Source of the DNA: Bacteroidales bacterium UBA1392
Lineage (GTDB): Bacteria; Bacteroidota; Bacteroidia; Bacteroidales; UBA932
Length of the DNA: 64,000 nucleotides
Assembly: GCA_002305275.1 (NCBI GenBank)
Contig: DBQO01000033.1
Coordinates: 77,927-141,926 of the forward strand
Reading direction: 5' to 3'
In this document: positions 28,282-37,846 of the stretch, in pieces
Position numbering within the stretch: position 1 is the first letter of the stretch
How the letters are laid out: the number at the start of each line of letters is the position of its first letter
Position numbers and translations under genes: made by a program
The notes under the pieces: generated by a model
What the model saw: only the letters and a program-made list of their open reading frames with translations
What the model was told of the DNA's origin: nothing
Database searches by the model: none

Positions 28282-29169
28282 ATGAAACATCTCTCTATAA
28301 TTCTCACAGCCACTCTGCTGATCTCTGCCTGCAATCAGTACAGCCAACCTGACGGCTATGGCATTTTTTACAATATAGAATGGACCGTATCTGCCGATGC
28401 AGACGGGAAAGTAACCGATCTTGGAGCCGAAGAGGGCACAATCCTCAGTAGCGGAGAGGTAGTAGGACATATAGATACCACCCTTCTGGTGCTTCAGCGC
28501 AATAATCTTATCTCTCAGATGGCTGCGCTAAGGGCCACTTTGCCAAAGGAAGCAATACAGATAGAGGCCTATATCAGTGAAAAAGAGGCTCTGGTCAATG
28601 AATTGGAAAGGGTACGCAATCTGGTGGAGTCAGGGTCGCTGGACTCCAAGAAAATGGAGCAGACCCGGGATAAAATTTCCATTCTGGAGAGCAGGATAGA
28701 GGCTGCAAGAGCTCAGATCAAGCAGCAGTCAGCCTCCGTACTGGCGCAAATAGAGCTACTCGTTTCGCAGAAGCATCTGATTGACGAACAGATCAGACGC
28801 TCTACCATATACTCACCTGAAGATGGAATTGTAGTAACCAAATATCTCAACGAACACGAGTACGTGCTTACCGGTCGCCCGATATTCAAACTTGCCCGTA
28901 CCGACAAGCTGGTTTTCAAGTGCTGGCTTGACGGAGCTACCCTGACAAAGGTCAATTTGGGTGACAGCGTTACCGTAATGGTAGATGGTCCGGATGGCAC
29001 TCTGGTGGAGCATCAGGGGATTGTAAGCTACATTTCCGAACACTCGGAATATACTCCCAACCACATACAGACCCGTGACAACCGCACCCGTCTTGTATAC
29101 ATGGTAAAAATTGACGTGCCCAATGATGGCACACTGCGCGCCGGTCTACCTGCTGAACTCCACTTATGA
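28282..29169 (+). CDS. HlyD-family periplasmic adaptor lipoprotein
   Basis: 295 residues from the ATG at 28282; a TTG nine bases upstream overlaps the tolC-like stop and is less likely. The lipobox LLISAC (Cys17) anchors it to a membrane. A biotinyl-lipoyl-like half motif (VTDLGAEEGTILSSGEVVGHID) precedes a coiled-coil hairpin (about 75-180). The second half motif (STIYSPEDGIVVTKYLNEHEYV) and a beta-barrel domain follow. This is the membrane fusion protein linking the TolC duct to the ABC pump, like YbhG in E. coli. Confidence 0.9.
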   Translation: MKHLSIILTATLLISACNQYSQPDGYGIFYNIEWTVSADADGKVTDLGAEEGTILSSGEVVGHIDTTLLVLQRNNLISQMAALRATLPKEAIQIEAYISEKEALVNELERVRNLVESGSLDSKKMEQTRDKISILESRIEAARAQIKQQSASVLAQIELLVSQKHLIDEQIRRSTIYSPEDGIVVTKYLNEHEYVLTGRPIFKLARTDKLVFKCWLDGATLTKVNLGDSVTVMVDGPDGTLVEHQGIVSYISEHSEYTPNHIQTRDNRTRLVYMVKIDVPNDGTLRAGLPAELHL

Positions 29170-29876
29170 TCCATGCCGAAGGCATATCCAAGTGGTACGG
29201 CAGCTTTCAAGCGTTGTACGATCTCACCTTCAGTGTTGAGAAAAGGACTATTATCTCCATGATAGGAGCCAACGGGGCGGGCAAGTCCACCCTGTTTGAT
29301 ATCATTACCACTCTTGACGGCGACTTCAAGGGAAAAATGGTGGTCGGCGGACATGACACCAGGCGGGAGAAAAGTGCCATACGCAAATTAATCGGATATG
29401 TTCCCGGCACCTTTTCGCTCTATAGCGACCTGACCGTTATGGAGAATGTGGATTTCTTTGCAAATGCCTACGGATGTGGCAGGGAGGCACTCTATAAGAT
29501 GACTCCTCGCATATGGAGTTCTCTGGAGCCATTTGCGGGATACCGGGCGAGTCAACTCTCCGGTGGCATGAAGCAAAAGCTCACCCTCTGTTGTGCCGCA
29601 GTCCACTCTCCTTCGATACTGCTGCTCGATGAACCCACTACCGGCATAGATCCCCTATCAAGATGGGAACTATGGCAAGAATTGTTGGCTCTCAGGGAAC
29701 AAGGTCTTACAATCTTAATGAGTACGCACTATCTGGATGAAGCTGCACGCGCCGACAAGGTGATGCTGCTCGACAAAGGGAGACTCATCTCATACGACAC
29801 TCCAAAGCATCTTACAGAGGATGAGGAGAGTCTGGAAGAGGTCTTCATTAAATTTTTGGAACGCAGGGATGAATAG
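29166..29876 (+). CDS. ABC transporter ATP-binding protein (first of two)
   Basis: 236 residues; its ATG overlaps the adaptor stop in ATGA. Walker A GANGAGKST (34-42), Q-loop region, ABC signature LSGGM (131-135) and Walker B LLLDEPTTGIDP are complete, followed by the H-loop STHYLDEA. It belongs to the ABC-2 type drug/lipid exporter ATPases. With the second ATPase and two different permeases it probably forms a heteromeric pump. Confidence 0.95.
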   Translation: MIHAEGISKWYGSFQALYDLTFSVEKRTIISMIGANGAGKSTLFDIITTLDGDFKGKMVVGGHDTRREKSAIRKLIGYVPGTFSLYSDLTVMENVDFFANAYGCGREALYKMTPRIWSSLEPFAGYRASQLSGGMKQKLTLCCAAVHSPSILLLDEPTTGIDPLSRWELWQELLALREQGLTILMSTHYLDEAARADKVMLLDKGRLISYDTPKHLTEDEESLEEVFIKFLERRDE

Positions 29877-30555
29877 GATCCTCACCATATCATCCCTTAA
29901 CAAGCGATTCGGCTCCCTATTGGCCGTACGCGATTTCTCCCTTACGCTGGACAAAGGAGAAGTCCTAGGCATTTTCGGCGCCAACGGTGCAGGTAAAACG
30001 ACCTTAATCAGGATGATTATCGGCCTCACGAAGCCCACCTCCGGTGAGTACATTGTGGCAACAGGGAGTCGCATCGGCTATATGAGCCAATCATTTTCCC
30101 TGGTTGGGACTCTGACGGTATTGGAAAATTTTGAGTTTTACGGTGCCCTCTACAATCTTCCTTGGCAGGAATTCATAGATCAGAGAGATCGCTTCATCAA
30201 CCATTTCAAGATGGATGAATATCTGAATGTTCGTGCCGACAGATTGCCTGCCGGCAGAAAACAATTGCTGGCCTTCTCCATATCGAGGCTCCACTCTCCT
30301 ACTCTGTTGCTGCTGGACGAGCCCACTTCGGGACTTGACCTGCTCAACCGTAAACGCCTCTGGGAGGCCGTTCGCGATGCTGCCAATGAAGGAATTGCCA
30401 TTCTGGTAAGTACCCACTATCTTGACGAGGCATTTCATTGTGACAATATGGTGATGATGGAGCATGGAGCTATAAAGGCCTACGGCAAGCCCGTTGATTT
30501 GGCGGCCAAGGCCGGAGGAGACCTAATAAACTTATTTTTGGAGGAGATGAAATGA
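29869..30555 (+). CDS. ABC transporter ATP-binding protein (second), with unusual signature motif
   Basis: 228 residues from the ATG at 29869, overlapping the previous stop by eight bases; the upstream in-frame Met at 29821 would lie deep inside the preceding gene. Walker A GANGAGKTT (37-45), Q-loop YMSQSFSLVG and Walker B LLLLDEPTSGLD (146-157) are normal. The signature is LPAGRKQ (126-132) instead of LSGGQ/LSGGM. In heterodimeric ABC pumps one site often carries a degenerate signature. H-loop STHYLDEA is present. Confidence 0.92.
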   Translation: MNRILTISSLNKRFGSLLAVRDFSLTLDKGEVLGIFGANGAGKTTLIRMIIGLTKPTSGEYIVATGSRIGYMSQSFSLVGTLTVLENFEFYGALYNLPWQEFIDQRDRFINHFKMDEYLNVRADRLPAGRKQLLAFSISRLHSPTLLLLDEPTSGLDLLNRKRLWEAVRDAANEGIAILVSTHYLDEAFHCDNMVMMEHGAIKAYGKPVDLAAKAGGDLINLFLEEMK

Positions 30556-31634
30556 GAGGCGTTTGGACAGTCGCACGCAAAGAGGTTTCGCACATCTTGA
30601 GGGATAAGGTGAGCGGACTTATCTTGTTTGCACTGCCAGCGCTTTTTTTCATCTCAATAGGATTTGCCATTTCGATAGATATACAGCGTATTGACCTGGC
30701 CATTGCAAATACTGCAGGGCCGAAAGCGAATGAAGTGATAAGTCGCTTGTGCGATCTGGAGAAAGTGAATAAAGTGGTGATGCTGAATTCCCCCTCTGAA
30801 GTGGAAGAGTCTTTTGCACGAGATGAAGTATCTGCTGCAATTGTCATAAGTGAAGGTGAGGGTGGCTACAATGCTCCCCTCAAATTTGATCTCTTTGTAG
30901 ACTGTGTCTTCACCGGCAATGTTCTTGCGATAAAAAACCGCATTAACTCCGTCATCAAAAGCTCTCTTATAGGAGCCGAAAACGACCCTCCTTTTACCAT
31001 AAGATACCTTTATAATGCAGACCTCAACAGAAAGATGGCTACCATTCCGGGGTTGATTATGATTATCCTGATAGTAGTATCGACTATGATTTTCGGCATC
31101 AGCATCAACAGGGAGAAGGTAAATGGCACATCACGGCTGCTTTCACTTACACCACTCGGAACTGTGAGTATCGTTATGGGTAAAATTATTCCCTATTTTT
31201 TAATATCGCTAGTACATATCTCCTATCTGATTTTCCTGGGACAATCTGTGTTCGGACTCGGCATCAATGGCAGTTTTCTGCTCTATTTCCTCTTCTGCGC
31301 CCTGTTTTCCCTCAACTCCATGATGATAGGACTGCTTGTCGGCTCTTATTGTAAGACATACGAGGCAACTCTCATCATCTGCTGGTTTTTTATATTCACG
31401 CCTAATCTATTCTTATCGGGATTTGTAATGCCTGTTAATAATATGCCCGAAGCGATGCGGGCAATCTCTCGTCTTTGCAGTGGATATCATTTCATAGAGG
31501 GATATAGGGGGATTGCATACAAAGGAACGGGCTTTGCAGAAAACCTGCCCTTCATTTCATTTCTTACAATTCAGAGCTTGGTTGCTCTCATTCTTGCCCT
31601 GCTGGGGTTCTCACGCCGTTATTCTAAATCCTGA
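30552..31634 (+). CDS. ABC-2 type transporter permease (first)
   Basis: 360 residues; start overlaps the ATPase stop in ATGA. An N-terminal helix (ILFALPALFFISIGFAI) is followed by a large periplasmic loop (about 45-175). Five or so C-terminal helices follow (ATIPGLIMIILIVVSTMIFGI onward), including the ABC-2 signature ISLVHISYLIFLGQSVFGLG. This is the YbhS/YbhR layout of drug exporter permeases. Confidence 0.9.
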   Translation: MRGVWTVARKEVSHILRDKVSGLILFALPALFFISIGFAISIDIQRIDLAIANTAGPKANEVISRLCDLEKVNKVVMLNSPSEVEESFARDEVSAAIVISEGEGGYNAPLKFDLFVDCVFTGNVLAIKNRINSVIKSSLIGAENDPPFTIRYLYNADLNRKMATIPGLIMIILIVVSTMIFGISINREKVNGTSRLLSLTPLGTVSIVMGKIIPYFLISLVHISYLIFLGQSVFGLGINGSFLLYFLFCALFSLNSMMIGLLVGSYCKTYEATLIICWFFIFTPNLFLSGFVMPVNNMPEAMRAISRLCSGYHFIEGYRGIAYKGTGFAENLPFISFLTIQSLVALILALLGFSRRYSKS

Positions 31635-32704
31635 TGAGAAGATTGTATTACATATTCAAACATGAGGTGTTGACATTCGTGAGAAATCCGCTGATGATAC
31701 TTTTGCTGGTTCTTTCTCCTTTAGTGGTTGTCGGGTTCATTCCACAAACCCTGGGCAATACCAATAAAGTGAGTTGTGCCATAGTAGATATGGACCGCTC
31801 CGCTGCCAGTAGGGAGATTGTGCAGATAATGCTCTCGGCTGAGGATTGTCTGTCCCCTGCTTTGTGTGGCTCCATTGAAGAAGCAATGCGCCTTATGGAG
31901 CGCAACAAAGTCGCGATGATCATTTTCATACCTGATGGTTACGGACGTGACATGGACCTGGGTCATCCCAGGAAAATGACTCTTTTGGCAGATGGGGCCA
32001 GAGTACTTGAGGCTGATATCTCGGCATCACAGTTGATCTCACTCCTATCTGGAGATCAACTTTCAAATGGAATCGTCAGCAACCATCGTCTTTTCAACAA
32101 TTACGATCACTCCGAAGAGTTTTATCTGGTCTCTCTGATGTCACTGACGCTCGTGTTTATAGCTATTTTCCTTATTGGACTCAATCTCTCGGAAGAAAAA
32201 AAACACAACACCAATTCCCAGATCATCGTTACGGGAGTCGATATGCGACTCTATCTGGGTATCAAGGTTTTGTTCCATTCGCTCGTAGTGATTCTGGAAC
32301 TTTTTATTTGTCTGCTTTTGGGGTACATAGTCTACGACATGACTATAGTTTCAGGTCTGGGGCAATTGATTTTGGTAACATATATACTCACATTCCCATT
32401 GTTGTTTGTAGGTGTATTCCTCGCGGCTGTTGCCCGTAACGATATTCAAACTATATATCTGATGATTTTTGCAATGATCTTTCTGGTAATGCTCAGTTCA
32501 ATTATTGCTCCGTTAATCAACATGAGCGGGATCTCATACTATTTCTGCCGTCTGAACCCTGTTTATTGGCTTACAAAAGGCCTTCGAACCGTCATTACTT
32601 ATGGTTTCCCTTTAAGAACATTAATTCCGGAACTTGTCGCAGGAATTGTTTTGAGTCTGATTTTCTTTTTCTCTTCAATTAGACTTCTCAAAAGAATTAA
32701 TTAA
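31634..32704 (+). CDS. ABC-2 type transporter permease (second)
   Basis: 356 residues starting at the ATG that overlaps the previous stop by one base (TGATG). Same architecture as its neighbour: N-terminal helix (LMILLLVLSPLVVVGFI), a periplasmic domain of about 130 residues, then five helices. The two permeases are similar in layout but not near-identical, consistent with a heterodimer. It ends the operon; the gene after it has its own signal peptide and unrelated function. Confidence 0.9.
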   Translation: MRRLYYIFKHEVLTFVRNPLMILLLVLSPLVVVGFIPQTLGNTNKVSCAIVDMDRSAASREIVQIMLSAEDCLSPALCGSIEEAMRLMERNKVAMIIFIPDGYGRDMDLGHPRKMTLLADGARVLEADISASQLISLLSGDQLSNGIVSNHRLFNNYDHSEEFYLVSLMSLTLVFIAIFLIGLNLSEEKKHNTNSQIIVTGVDMRLYLGIKVLFHSLVVILELFICLLLGYIVYDMTIVSGLGQLILVTYILTFPLLFVGVFLAAVARNDIQTIYLMIFAMIFLVMLSSIIAPLINMSGISYYFCRLNPVYWLTKGLRTVITYGFPLRTLIPELVAGIVLSLIFFFSSIRLLKRIN

Positions 32705-32709
32705 CTTTG
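32702..32709 (+). promoter_or_regulatory. Candidate -7 element for the serine hydrolase-aro operon
   Basis: TAACTTTG matches TAnnTTTG and lies 33 bases before the ATG at 32742, overlapping the stop of the upstream permease. No clear -33 box was found at the right spacing. Confidence 0.35.
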
Positions 32710-32741
32710 ATGGTTATCAATTAATCAGTAAACATACTTTC

Positions 32742-33959
32742 ATGAAACGTTTTCTCCTTATAGCCCTGTTCGGTGCATTTCTGGCAACAGGTTGCACTAC
32801 CACACCCGCACCCGGAACGCTTGCTAAGGCAACGCCCGAGTCTCAGGGGATGAATCCGGCGATTCTTTCCCAAGTAGATTCCGTAGTATTTAAAGCTATT
32901 GAAGAGGGGCAGTGCCCCGGAGCAGTATTATCAGTTGTCAAAGGGGATAAAATCGTATATCTCAAAGCATACGGCAACAAATCGGTAGTACCGGACACTG
33001 TGGCCATGACTACCGAGACCGTATTTGACCTGGCTTCAGTCAGCAAGTGTGTCGGCACTACTTTATCTATTCTCCAGCTGGTTGAAAACGGCAGTATCCG
33101 TCTCACCGACCGTGTAGATATCTATATCCCGGATTTCCAGCCCTGGATTGACCCTACAACAGGGGAAAAAACGGATATCAGGATCATTGACCTGCTGACA
33201 CACAGCTCAGGTATTGAGCCCTATATCGGTGTACCTGCGTATGTAGAAAGATTTGGCGAAGCCACACCGGACTCACTCATGAGATATATTGCTACTGAGG
33301 TCAGACGCAATTTCAAGCCAACCACAGGCTATATGTATAGTTGCCTCAACTTCGTTACCCTCCAGCATATTCTCCAAAATATAACCGGAGAGACTTTGAG
33401 CGACTATGCACAAACACACCTATTTGATGTTCTACAACTTGCCAACACCTGCTACAACCCCACAGGACATACTCTGGAGCTTTGTGCCCCTACCGAAGTA
33501 CAGGCTGACGGCCTTCCTCTGGTAGGCAATGTACACGATCCAATCGCCCGCATAATTAATGTAGGAAATAGCGGCAATGCCGGAGTCTTCTCCAATGCGG
33601 AAGATCTCTCCGTCATAGCAGCTGCTCTGATGAATGGTGGTCAGATCCATGGACGCAGAGTCCTCGGCAAATTGACAGTCGAAAGAATGATCACGGTACC
33701 GGAGGAGAATGCTCCCCACATCGGACGCGCACTAGGCTGGGACAATCGAAGCAGTGCTGCGGGTATTCGTGGTGATCTTTTCAGCCGCACACGCACTATC
33801 TGCCATACAGGATACACAGGCACTTCCATGGTGATAGATATGGATTCAAAGACCGCAGTTATATTTCTCACAAATAGGGTACATCCCGTGGACAAGAGCG
33901 GACTTGCCAGGACAAGAGCTCTACTGGCCAATATTGTTGCTGCATCAATAGAAGAATAA
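32742..33959 (+). CDS. Serine hydrolase, beta-lactamase/CubicO family lipoprotein
   Basis: 405 residues with a lipobox (FLATGC, Cys18). The penicillin-binding-protein-like fold is indicated by the SxxK motif Ser99-Val-Ser-Lys102, the Tyr motif Tyr199-Ser-Cys (YMYSCLNF) and the HTG triad (CHTGYTG) near residue 350. Family members act as D-amino peptidases, esterases or beta-lactamase-like enzymes; substrate cannot be read. It precedes aroDA by seven bases, an odd association for a surface enzyme, but the spacing indicates co-transcription. Confidence 0.9.
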   Translation: MKRFLLIALFGAFLATGCTTTPAPGTLAKATPESQGMNPAILSQVDSVVFKAIEEGQCPGAVLSVVKGDKIVYLKAYGNKSVVPDTVAMTTETVFDLASVSKCVGTTLSILQLVENGSIRLTDRVDIYIPDFQPWIDPTTGEKTDIRIIDLLTHSSGIEPYIGVPAYVERFGEATPDSLMRYIATEVRRNFKPTTGYMYSCLNFVTLQHILQNITGETLSDYAQTHLFDVLQLANTCYNPTGHTLELCAPTEVQADGLPLVGNVHDPIARIINVGNSGNAGVFSNAEDLSVIAAALMNGGQIHGRRVLGKLTVERMITVPEENAPHIGRALGWDNRSSAAGIRGDLFSRTRTICHTGYTGTSMVIDMDSKTAVIFLTNRVHPVDKSGLARTRALLANIVAASIEE

Positions 33960-33966
33960 TATCCGG

Positions 33967-35895
33967 ATGGCAAGGGTCTGCATCAGCATAAGGGATATCG
34001 ACAGCATCTACTGCAAGTTTATGGCCGATACCAGGCGCGACGAAGTGCTTGAAATACGGCTTGATAAATGTGGTTTGTCCGAGCAGGAGATAAAGGAACT
34101 TTTTTCCGGTCAAAGAGAGGCTGCTCTTCTGGCCGCTTACCCTTGCCGTCTTGCTACTGAAAGGAAAGATGCCATCAACGCCCTCTCCACAGCCATTCTT
34201 GCCGGTGCCGACATGGTGGATATTGAGACCTCTCTTCCCGAAGAGTCCCGCAGGTGGCTCTCTTCGCTTGCGATGAACAAATTTTGCAAGACTATCTACT
34301 CCTATCACAACTGGCATCACACAAATCCCATAGAAGAACTTCGCAGGATTGTTCGTGATGCTTTTGCCGAAGGAGCGGATATCGTTAAAATAGTCACCAC
34401 TGCCAAATCAGCTGAGGATGCGGAGAGAATCCTTTCCCTATATGAGGAATTTCCTCCGGAGCGACTCATCGCTTTTGCAATGGGTGCCGCGGGAACCCCA
34501 TCAAGACTAAAATCCGTAACTCTCGGCGCACCGCTCTATTATGTCTCACCGCGCCGCGGATTTGAGACAGCTCCCGGTCAACCCTGCTACTACGATCTGT
34601 TGGAGGGCGATATTGTACTCAAGGGAGAGGTGGACATACCCTCCTCCAAGAGTTTTGCACAACGTGCAATATTGCTCGCAGCCCTTACCGAAGGTACCAC
34701 ACGTCTCTACAACCTTACCCTCTGCGACGACACTCAATCGGCACTCTCGGTCGCCTGGCAACTTGGGGCGGATATCTCCTTTGAAGGTCGCACACTCATA
34801 CTGACCGGTCACCAACGCATCCATGAAAAGGGTCTGGTGGTACGTGAAAATAAACTTTTTGTGGGCGAATCGGGATTGCTGGCGCGCCTATGCATCCCTC
34901 TTGCCGGTCTGAGCGATGCCGACATTACCATCATAGGAGAAAAGACTCTCAACCGGCGCAAGATCCGCGAACATGCAAAGGCTCTGCGGTTGATGGGACT
35001 TAAGGTCAGCTATCGTGATGAACATTACCTGCCCGCCACCGTATCGGGACGGCTCCATGGCAGAGTTGTCAACATATCCGGAGCTCACGGATCTCAGATG
35101 ATATCGGGAATGCTTCTTGCTCTTTCTCAATGCGACCAGGACTCCGTATTGCATGTTGCAGATCCCACCAGTAACCCCTATATCGATCTTACAATCTATC
35201 TGGCCGAATTTTTTGGGATTGACATTGAGTTCAGTGGCGAAGAATATGAGGATTCCCGCTCATTTTTTATCTCAGGCGCACAACTGATAAAGCCCCTGCA
35301 CGGACTTGAAGTGGAGAAAGATTGGAGTGCTGCCGCGATCATGCTTGTAGCCGGAGCGATGATGGGCGACATCACCATTCGCGGTATGGATATGTTCTCC
35401 AATCAGGCGGACTCCATGATCTATGACTTTCTCGAGCAGAACCATGTAGATATCATAAAGGACAAGGATGGAAACATCAATATACGCAAGTCCATTATAT
35501 CTCCTTTTGTATATGACATTACGGATGCCCCCGACCTATTTGCTCCGCTATTCTTACTGGCTACACGAGCTACCGGCGAGAGCTGCATCCAGGGGATCCG
35601 GCGCCTTCGCAATAAAGAGAGTGACCGTGCACGCACTTTTGCTGAAGAATTTCGCAAATTGGGTGTCTGGGTAGAGATACGGGGGGACTATATGCTCATC
35701 AGGGGAAACGAGGATTTTGAGTTTATGGGGGGAGAGTGCTCCTCACACGGAGACCACCGTCTCGCAATGGTACTTTCCATTGCCAATCTCATCTCTACTT
35801 CGGAGATTATAATAGATGATACTGATTGTATTAAAAAATCCTTCCCCGGTTTTCTGGAAGAACTGGCTAAACTGGATATAAGAAAACTCAGTTGA
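33967..35895 (+). CDS. aroDA: Fused 3-dehydroquinate dehydratase (AroD, type I) and EPSP synthase (AroA)
   Basis: 642 residues encoding two shikimate-pathway enzymes in one chain. Residues 1-210 are type I dehydroquinase: the base His114 (YSYHNWHH) and Schiff-base Lys141 (ADIVKIVTT) are present, and the domain closes with GFETAPGQ. From about residue 213 comes EPSP synthase: PSSKSFAQRAILLAAL (Lys228), SQMISGML, DWSAAAIML, RNKESDRA and HGDHRLAM. The usual GNAGT loop is replaced by GESGLLAR (300-307). Both domains look catalytically complete. Chorismate synthase follows one base later. Confidence 0.92.
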   Translation: MARVCISIRDIDSIYCKFMADTRRDEVLEIRLDKCGLSEQEIKELFSGQREAALLAAYPCRLATERKDAINALSTAILAGADMVDIETSLPEESRRWLSSLAMNKFCKTIYSYHNWHHTNPIEELRRIVRDAFAEGADIVKIVTTAKSAEDAERILSLYEEFPPERLIAFAMGAAGTPSRLKSVTLGAPLYYVSPRRGFETAPGQPCYYDLLEGDIVLKGEVDIPSSKSFAQRAILLAALTEGTTRLYNLTLCDDTQSALSVAWQLGADISFEGRTLILTGHQRIHEKGLVVRENKLFVGESGLLARLCIPLAGLSDADITIIGEKTLNRRKIREHAKALRLMGLKVSYRDEHYLPATVSGRLHGRVVNISGAHGSQMISGMLLALSQCDQDSVLHVADPTSNPYIDLTIYLAEFFGIDIEFSGEEYEDSRSFFISGAQLIKPLHGLEVEKDWSAAAIMLVAGAMMGDITIRGMDMFSNQADSMIYDFLEQNHVDIIKDKDGNINIRKSIISPFVYDITDAPDLFAPLFLLATRATGESCIQGIRRLRNKESDRARTFAEEFRKLGVWVEIRGDYMLIRGNEDFEFMGGECSSHGDHRLAMVLSIANLISTSEIIIDDTDCIKKSFPGFLEELAKLDIRKLS

Positions 35896-35896
35896 T

Positions 35897-36943
35897 ATGA
35901 ATAGCTTCGGTGAAAAATTCAGGATTACAATTTTCGGAGCGTCACACGCTCCGGTAACAGGGATAACCATAGAGGGAGTACCTGTCGGTTTGCCGCTTGA
36001 CCCGAACGATTTCACAGAAGATATTCTCAGGCGTAAAAGCGGTCGCAAAGGCACCACACCCCGCATCGAGGAGGATATTCCAATTATAGAAAGCGGTGTT
36101 CGAAAAAGAGAAGACGGGGTTATGCTCACTTCCGGTGAACCCCTTACCATAAAATTTGAAAACAAAAACATTCGTCCGCAGGACTACTCTCTTTTCAAAA
36201 ATATACCGCGTCCCGGACATGCCGATTTTACGGCTTTTGTAAAGTATTACTCCCGGACCCGGAGGGAGGAATTCGATAAAGGTGGGACTACCGGAGGAGG
36301 TATGTTCTCCGGACGTATGACACTGCCGCTGGTAGCCGCAGGTGTTGTGGCCAAGAAGATCATCTCCCCTATTGAGATACGGGCTAAACTGGTCGAAGTT
36401 GGAGGCATTTCTACTCTTGAAACTGAGGCTGTGGAGGCACTTCTCGAGAAAACCATCGAAGAGGGCGACTCTCTCGGAGGGATTATCGAATGTATTTGCA
36501 CCAATGTCCCTGCCGGACTTGGAGAACCATTCTTCAACTCGCTGGAGTCTTTGATTTCTCACGCAATTTTTTCCATACCGGGCATACGCGGTATCGAGTT
36601 CGGTGATGGATTTTCCGCCTCAAGGATGAAGGGATCCCGGCACAATGACCCATTTATCGACCGGTACGGCCATACCGCCAGGAATGGCGCCGGAGGTATC
36701 AACGGCGGTATTTCCAATGGCAACCCGCTGGTCTTCCGCGTCGCTGTCAAACCCACCTCATCAATTAGCAAGACTCAAACCACCTATGACTTTGCCGAGA
36801 ATGTGATGACCGATATCTCAGTTTCGGGGCGTCACGATGTCTGCTTTGCGCTACGCGTACCTCCTATCGTGGAGGCAATGACCGCCTGCGTACTCGCCGA
36901 CATGCATATCATCGATCTGCACCGGCAGACAATATCCCTTTGA
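35897..36943 (+). CDS. aroC: Chorismate synthase
   Basis: 348 residues. N-terminal MNSFGEKFRITIFGASHAPVTGITIEGVPVG, the GRKGTTPRIEED segment, the FMN-site region GTTGGGMFSGRMT and the C-terminal SRMKGSRHNDPFIDR are recognisable. The enzyme makes chorismate from EPSP with reduced FMN. It starts one base after aroDA, so the last steps of the pathway are translated together. Slightly shorter than the common 360 residues but with no missing motif. Confidence 0.95.
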   Translation: MNSFGEKFRITIFGASHAPVTGITIEGVPVGLPLDPNDFTEDILRRKSGRKGTTPRIEEDIPIIESGVRKREDGVMLTSGEPLTIKFENKNIRPQDYSLFKNIPRPGHADFTAFVKYYSRTRREEFDKGGTTGGGMFSGRMTLPLVAAGVVAKKIISPIEIRAKLVEVGGISTLETEAVEALLEKTIEEGDSLGGIIECICTNVPAGLGEPFFNSLESLISHAIFSIPGIRGIEFGDGFSASRMKGSRHNDPFIDRYGHTARNGAGGINGGISNGNPLVFRVAVKPTSSISKTQTTYDFAENVMTDISVSGRHDVCFALRVPPIVEAMTACVLADMHIIDLHRQTISL

Positions 36944-36963
36944 TTGAATAATATTTCACCGCT

Positions 36964-37782
36964 ATGAAAACTATAAGATTGAAAGTTTTGAAATCCTGTT
37001 GTCTGTTCTGCTTTCTGCTCTGCAGTTGCAATCGCAATTTCATAGGCATGGAACCTGCTCTGAAGAGGTACCTCAAGGATTCCCTGCCGGCATTAACTGC
37101 CAGATGTGAAGCTACTCTCGATGCCGCCTATATGGCACAAACTCTGGTGGGAGAGGTTAAAGATCATCCCGAATGGGAAGGTTATCCTCTATTGCAATAT
37201 GAATATTTCACAGGTATAGACAAGCGCCTCGGCGTTGCCAAAAAGGGAAAAGTGCTTATGCTAAATCCTTCTCCCGAAAAACTGGCGATATGGATAGCAG
37301 ATGCCGTTTATCATGCCACGGGAGAGGTCTCCTATGAGGACTTCGAGACCATCCGCCAGTGGATCCAATGGCAGTCGGGAGCACAATTTCCCGTTTCAGG
37401 AGTGGTATATGAGGATATGTATGTCCCCGGACATTTTGAGCCTTATGTTTTCAAGGATGGGGTTACGGTATATATTGCAGATACCGCGATGTTTCCACAG
37501 GTCAAAGAGAACCGTACCTGCACCGAAGAGATGCTGGATTTTTATTTGACGATTACCAATGAGGATCTCAAACCCAACACGGGTCGTTATGCCCGCATCA
37601 GCAGCACTACACGCGAAATGTATTATGCTGCCGGCGGAGAAGCAGAAGTGGGAAGTAGTGTAGATGGGAAACGTGATCAGGCGTGGCTTGCAGAAGTGGG
37701 ACGCCTCTATCGCAAGGCCTGGAAGTCTCACCACAATGAGTTGATTACTGCATTCGCAAAATATAAACTCAATCAAGAGTGA
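36964..37782 (+). CDS. Unknown lipoprotein
   Basis: 272 residues with a Cys-rich hydrophobic leader (SCCLFCFLLCSCNRNF); Cys22 or Cys20 is the likely lipidation site. The remainder is soluble, mixed alpha/beta (VYEDMYVPGHFEPYVFKDGVTVYIADT), with no recognised family or catalytic motif. It starts 20 bases after aroC and ends before a strong promoter-tRNA unit, so it is probably the last gene of the operon. Confidence 0.6.
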   Translation: MKTIRLKVLKSCCLFCFLLCSCNRNFIGMEPALKRYLKDSLPALTARCEATLDAAYMAQTLVGEVKDHPEWEGYPLLQYEYFTGIDKRLGVAKKGKVLMLNPSPEKLAIWIADAVYHATGEVSYEDFETIRQWIQWQSGAQFPVSGVVYEDMYVPGHFEPYVFKDGVTVYIADTAMFPQVKENRTCTEEMLDFYLTITNEDLKPNTGRYARISSTTREMYYAAGGEAEVGSSVDGKRDQAWLAEVGRLYRKAWKSHHNELITAFAKYKLNQE

Positions 37783-37814
37783 TTTTGATAATTTCAAATA
37801 TTTCTCTACTTTTG
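37783..37814 (+). promoter_or_regulatory. Consensus promoter for tRNA-Leu
   Basis: TTTTG (37783-37787), 19 bases, TACTTTTG (37807-37814). Both boxes and the spacing match the Bacteroidetes consensus; initiation near 37820 leaves a leader of about 27 bases before the tRNA. Confidence 0.75.
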
Positions 37815-37846
37815 CCGACCTATTATGTGTTTACCATATAATCACT

